Assembly: GCA_020054355.1 (NCBI GenBank)
Contig: JAGVLI010000405.1
Location: forward strand, 1 to 5,797
Length of the DNA: 5,797 nucleotides
Origin: Planctomycetales bacterium
GTDB taxonomy: Bacteria; Planctomycetota; Planctomycetia; Gemmatales; Gemmataceae
Reading direction: 5' to 3'
Made by a program: the position numbers and the translations under genes. A model generated the notes under the pieces. That model had not been told where the DNA came from. It was given only the letters and a program-made list of their open reading frames with translations, and searched no databases. This document shows, one piece after another, positions 5,752 to 5,797 of this stretch (position 1 is the stretch's first letter; every line of letters begins with the position of its first letter).

Positions 5752-5791
5752 GTATCTCCCATCGGCATCCAACGGTTTGCCTCGGAGATAC
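5752..5791. repeat. 8-bp inverted repeat near the right edge
   Basis: GTATCTCC (5752-5759) and GGAGATAC (5784-5791) are exact reverse complements separated by 24 bp. It may be the edge of another element that continues beyond the window, or chance. Confidence 0.3.
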
Positions 5792-5797
5792 TCCCCA

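Larger units (their letters stand above)
5494..5797. other. Non-coding repeat-rich intergenic region
   Basis: No credible gene lies in the last 304 bp. Open frames here are short, overlap each other on both strands and simply translate the inverted repeats. The region contains two direct copies of a hairpin unit, a 14-bp and a 21-bp perfect inverted repeat, a doubled TGCAGCTG (5717-5724 and 5729-5736) and a small inverted repeat near the edge, each described separately. It resembles an array of dispersed intergenic repeats of the REP/MITE kind. Confidence 0.65.

Noticed and set aside
5384..5772. Small open frames on both strands across the 3' repeat cluster
   Set aside because: They translate the inverted repeats (for example TPKALHN and PKGLHK on one strand and mirror versions on the other). 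Repeat-derived peptides like these are commonly mis-annotated as hypothetical proteins.

Overview
The window is GC-rich with long, well-spaced genes. It most resembles a member of the Planctomycetota. That guess rests on the style of the proteins (RDD membrane protein, soluble hybrid kinase) and on the 3' intergenic repeats, whose 'CGCCGAAGGCGTTACAT' and 'CCCAGGGTTGC' cores I recall from planctomycete genomes. No database search was possible, so the phylum is an inference.

Layout, left to right. At 1-62 (minus) are the first 20 codons of a gene that runs off the window, starting 2 nt after the stop of the next gene. At 65-1519 (minus) is a complete aldehyde dehydrogenase of the succinate-semialdehyde dehydrogenase type with all catalytic residues. 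A 154-bp gap carries a plausible sigma70-type promoter for it. At 1674-3593 (minus) is a soluble hybrid histidine kinase, REC-PAS-HisKA-HATPase-REC. A 215-bp divergent intergenic region follows. At 3809-4534 (plus) is a PuuD/peptidase-C26-like class I glutamine amidotransferase fold protein in which all three catalytic triad positions are substituted (Cys to Asp, His to Arg, Glu to Ala). A small nested dyad element and a strong intrinsic terminator (4619-4658) follow it. At 4735-5493 (plus) is an RDD-family membrane protein with a cytoplasmic C-terminal extension. The last 304 bp are non-coding and hold a cluster of hairpin-forming repeats, including a perfect 21-bp inverted repeat.

Functional links are modest. 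The dehydrogenase and the PuuD-like protein belong to families that both occur in putrescine/GABA breakdown, but the PuuD-like protein looks catalytically dead and is transcribed in the opposite direction. The kinase lies upstream of the dehydrogenase on the same strand, but a 154-bp gap with its own promoter candidate separates them. I see no defence system, mobile element with a transposase, CRISPR array, tRNA or rRNA. The two items most worth a second look are the triad-less amidotransferase homologue and the covarying repeat cluster at the right end.
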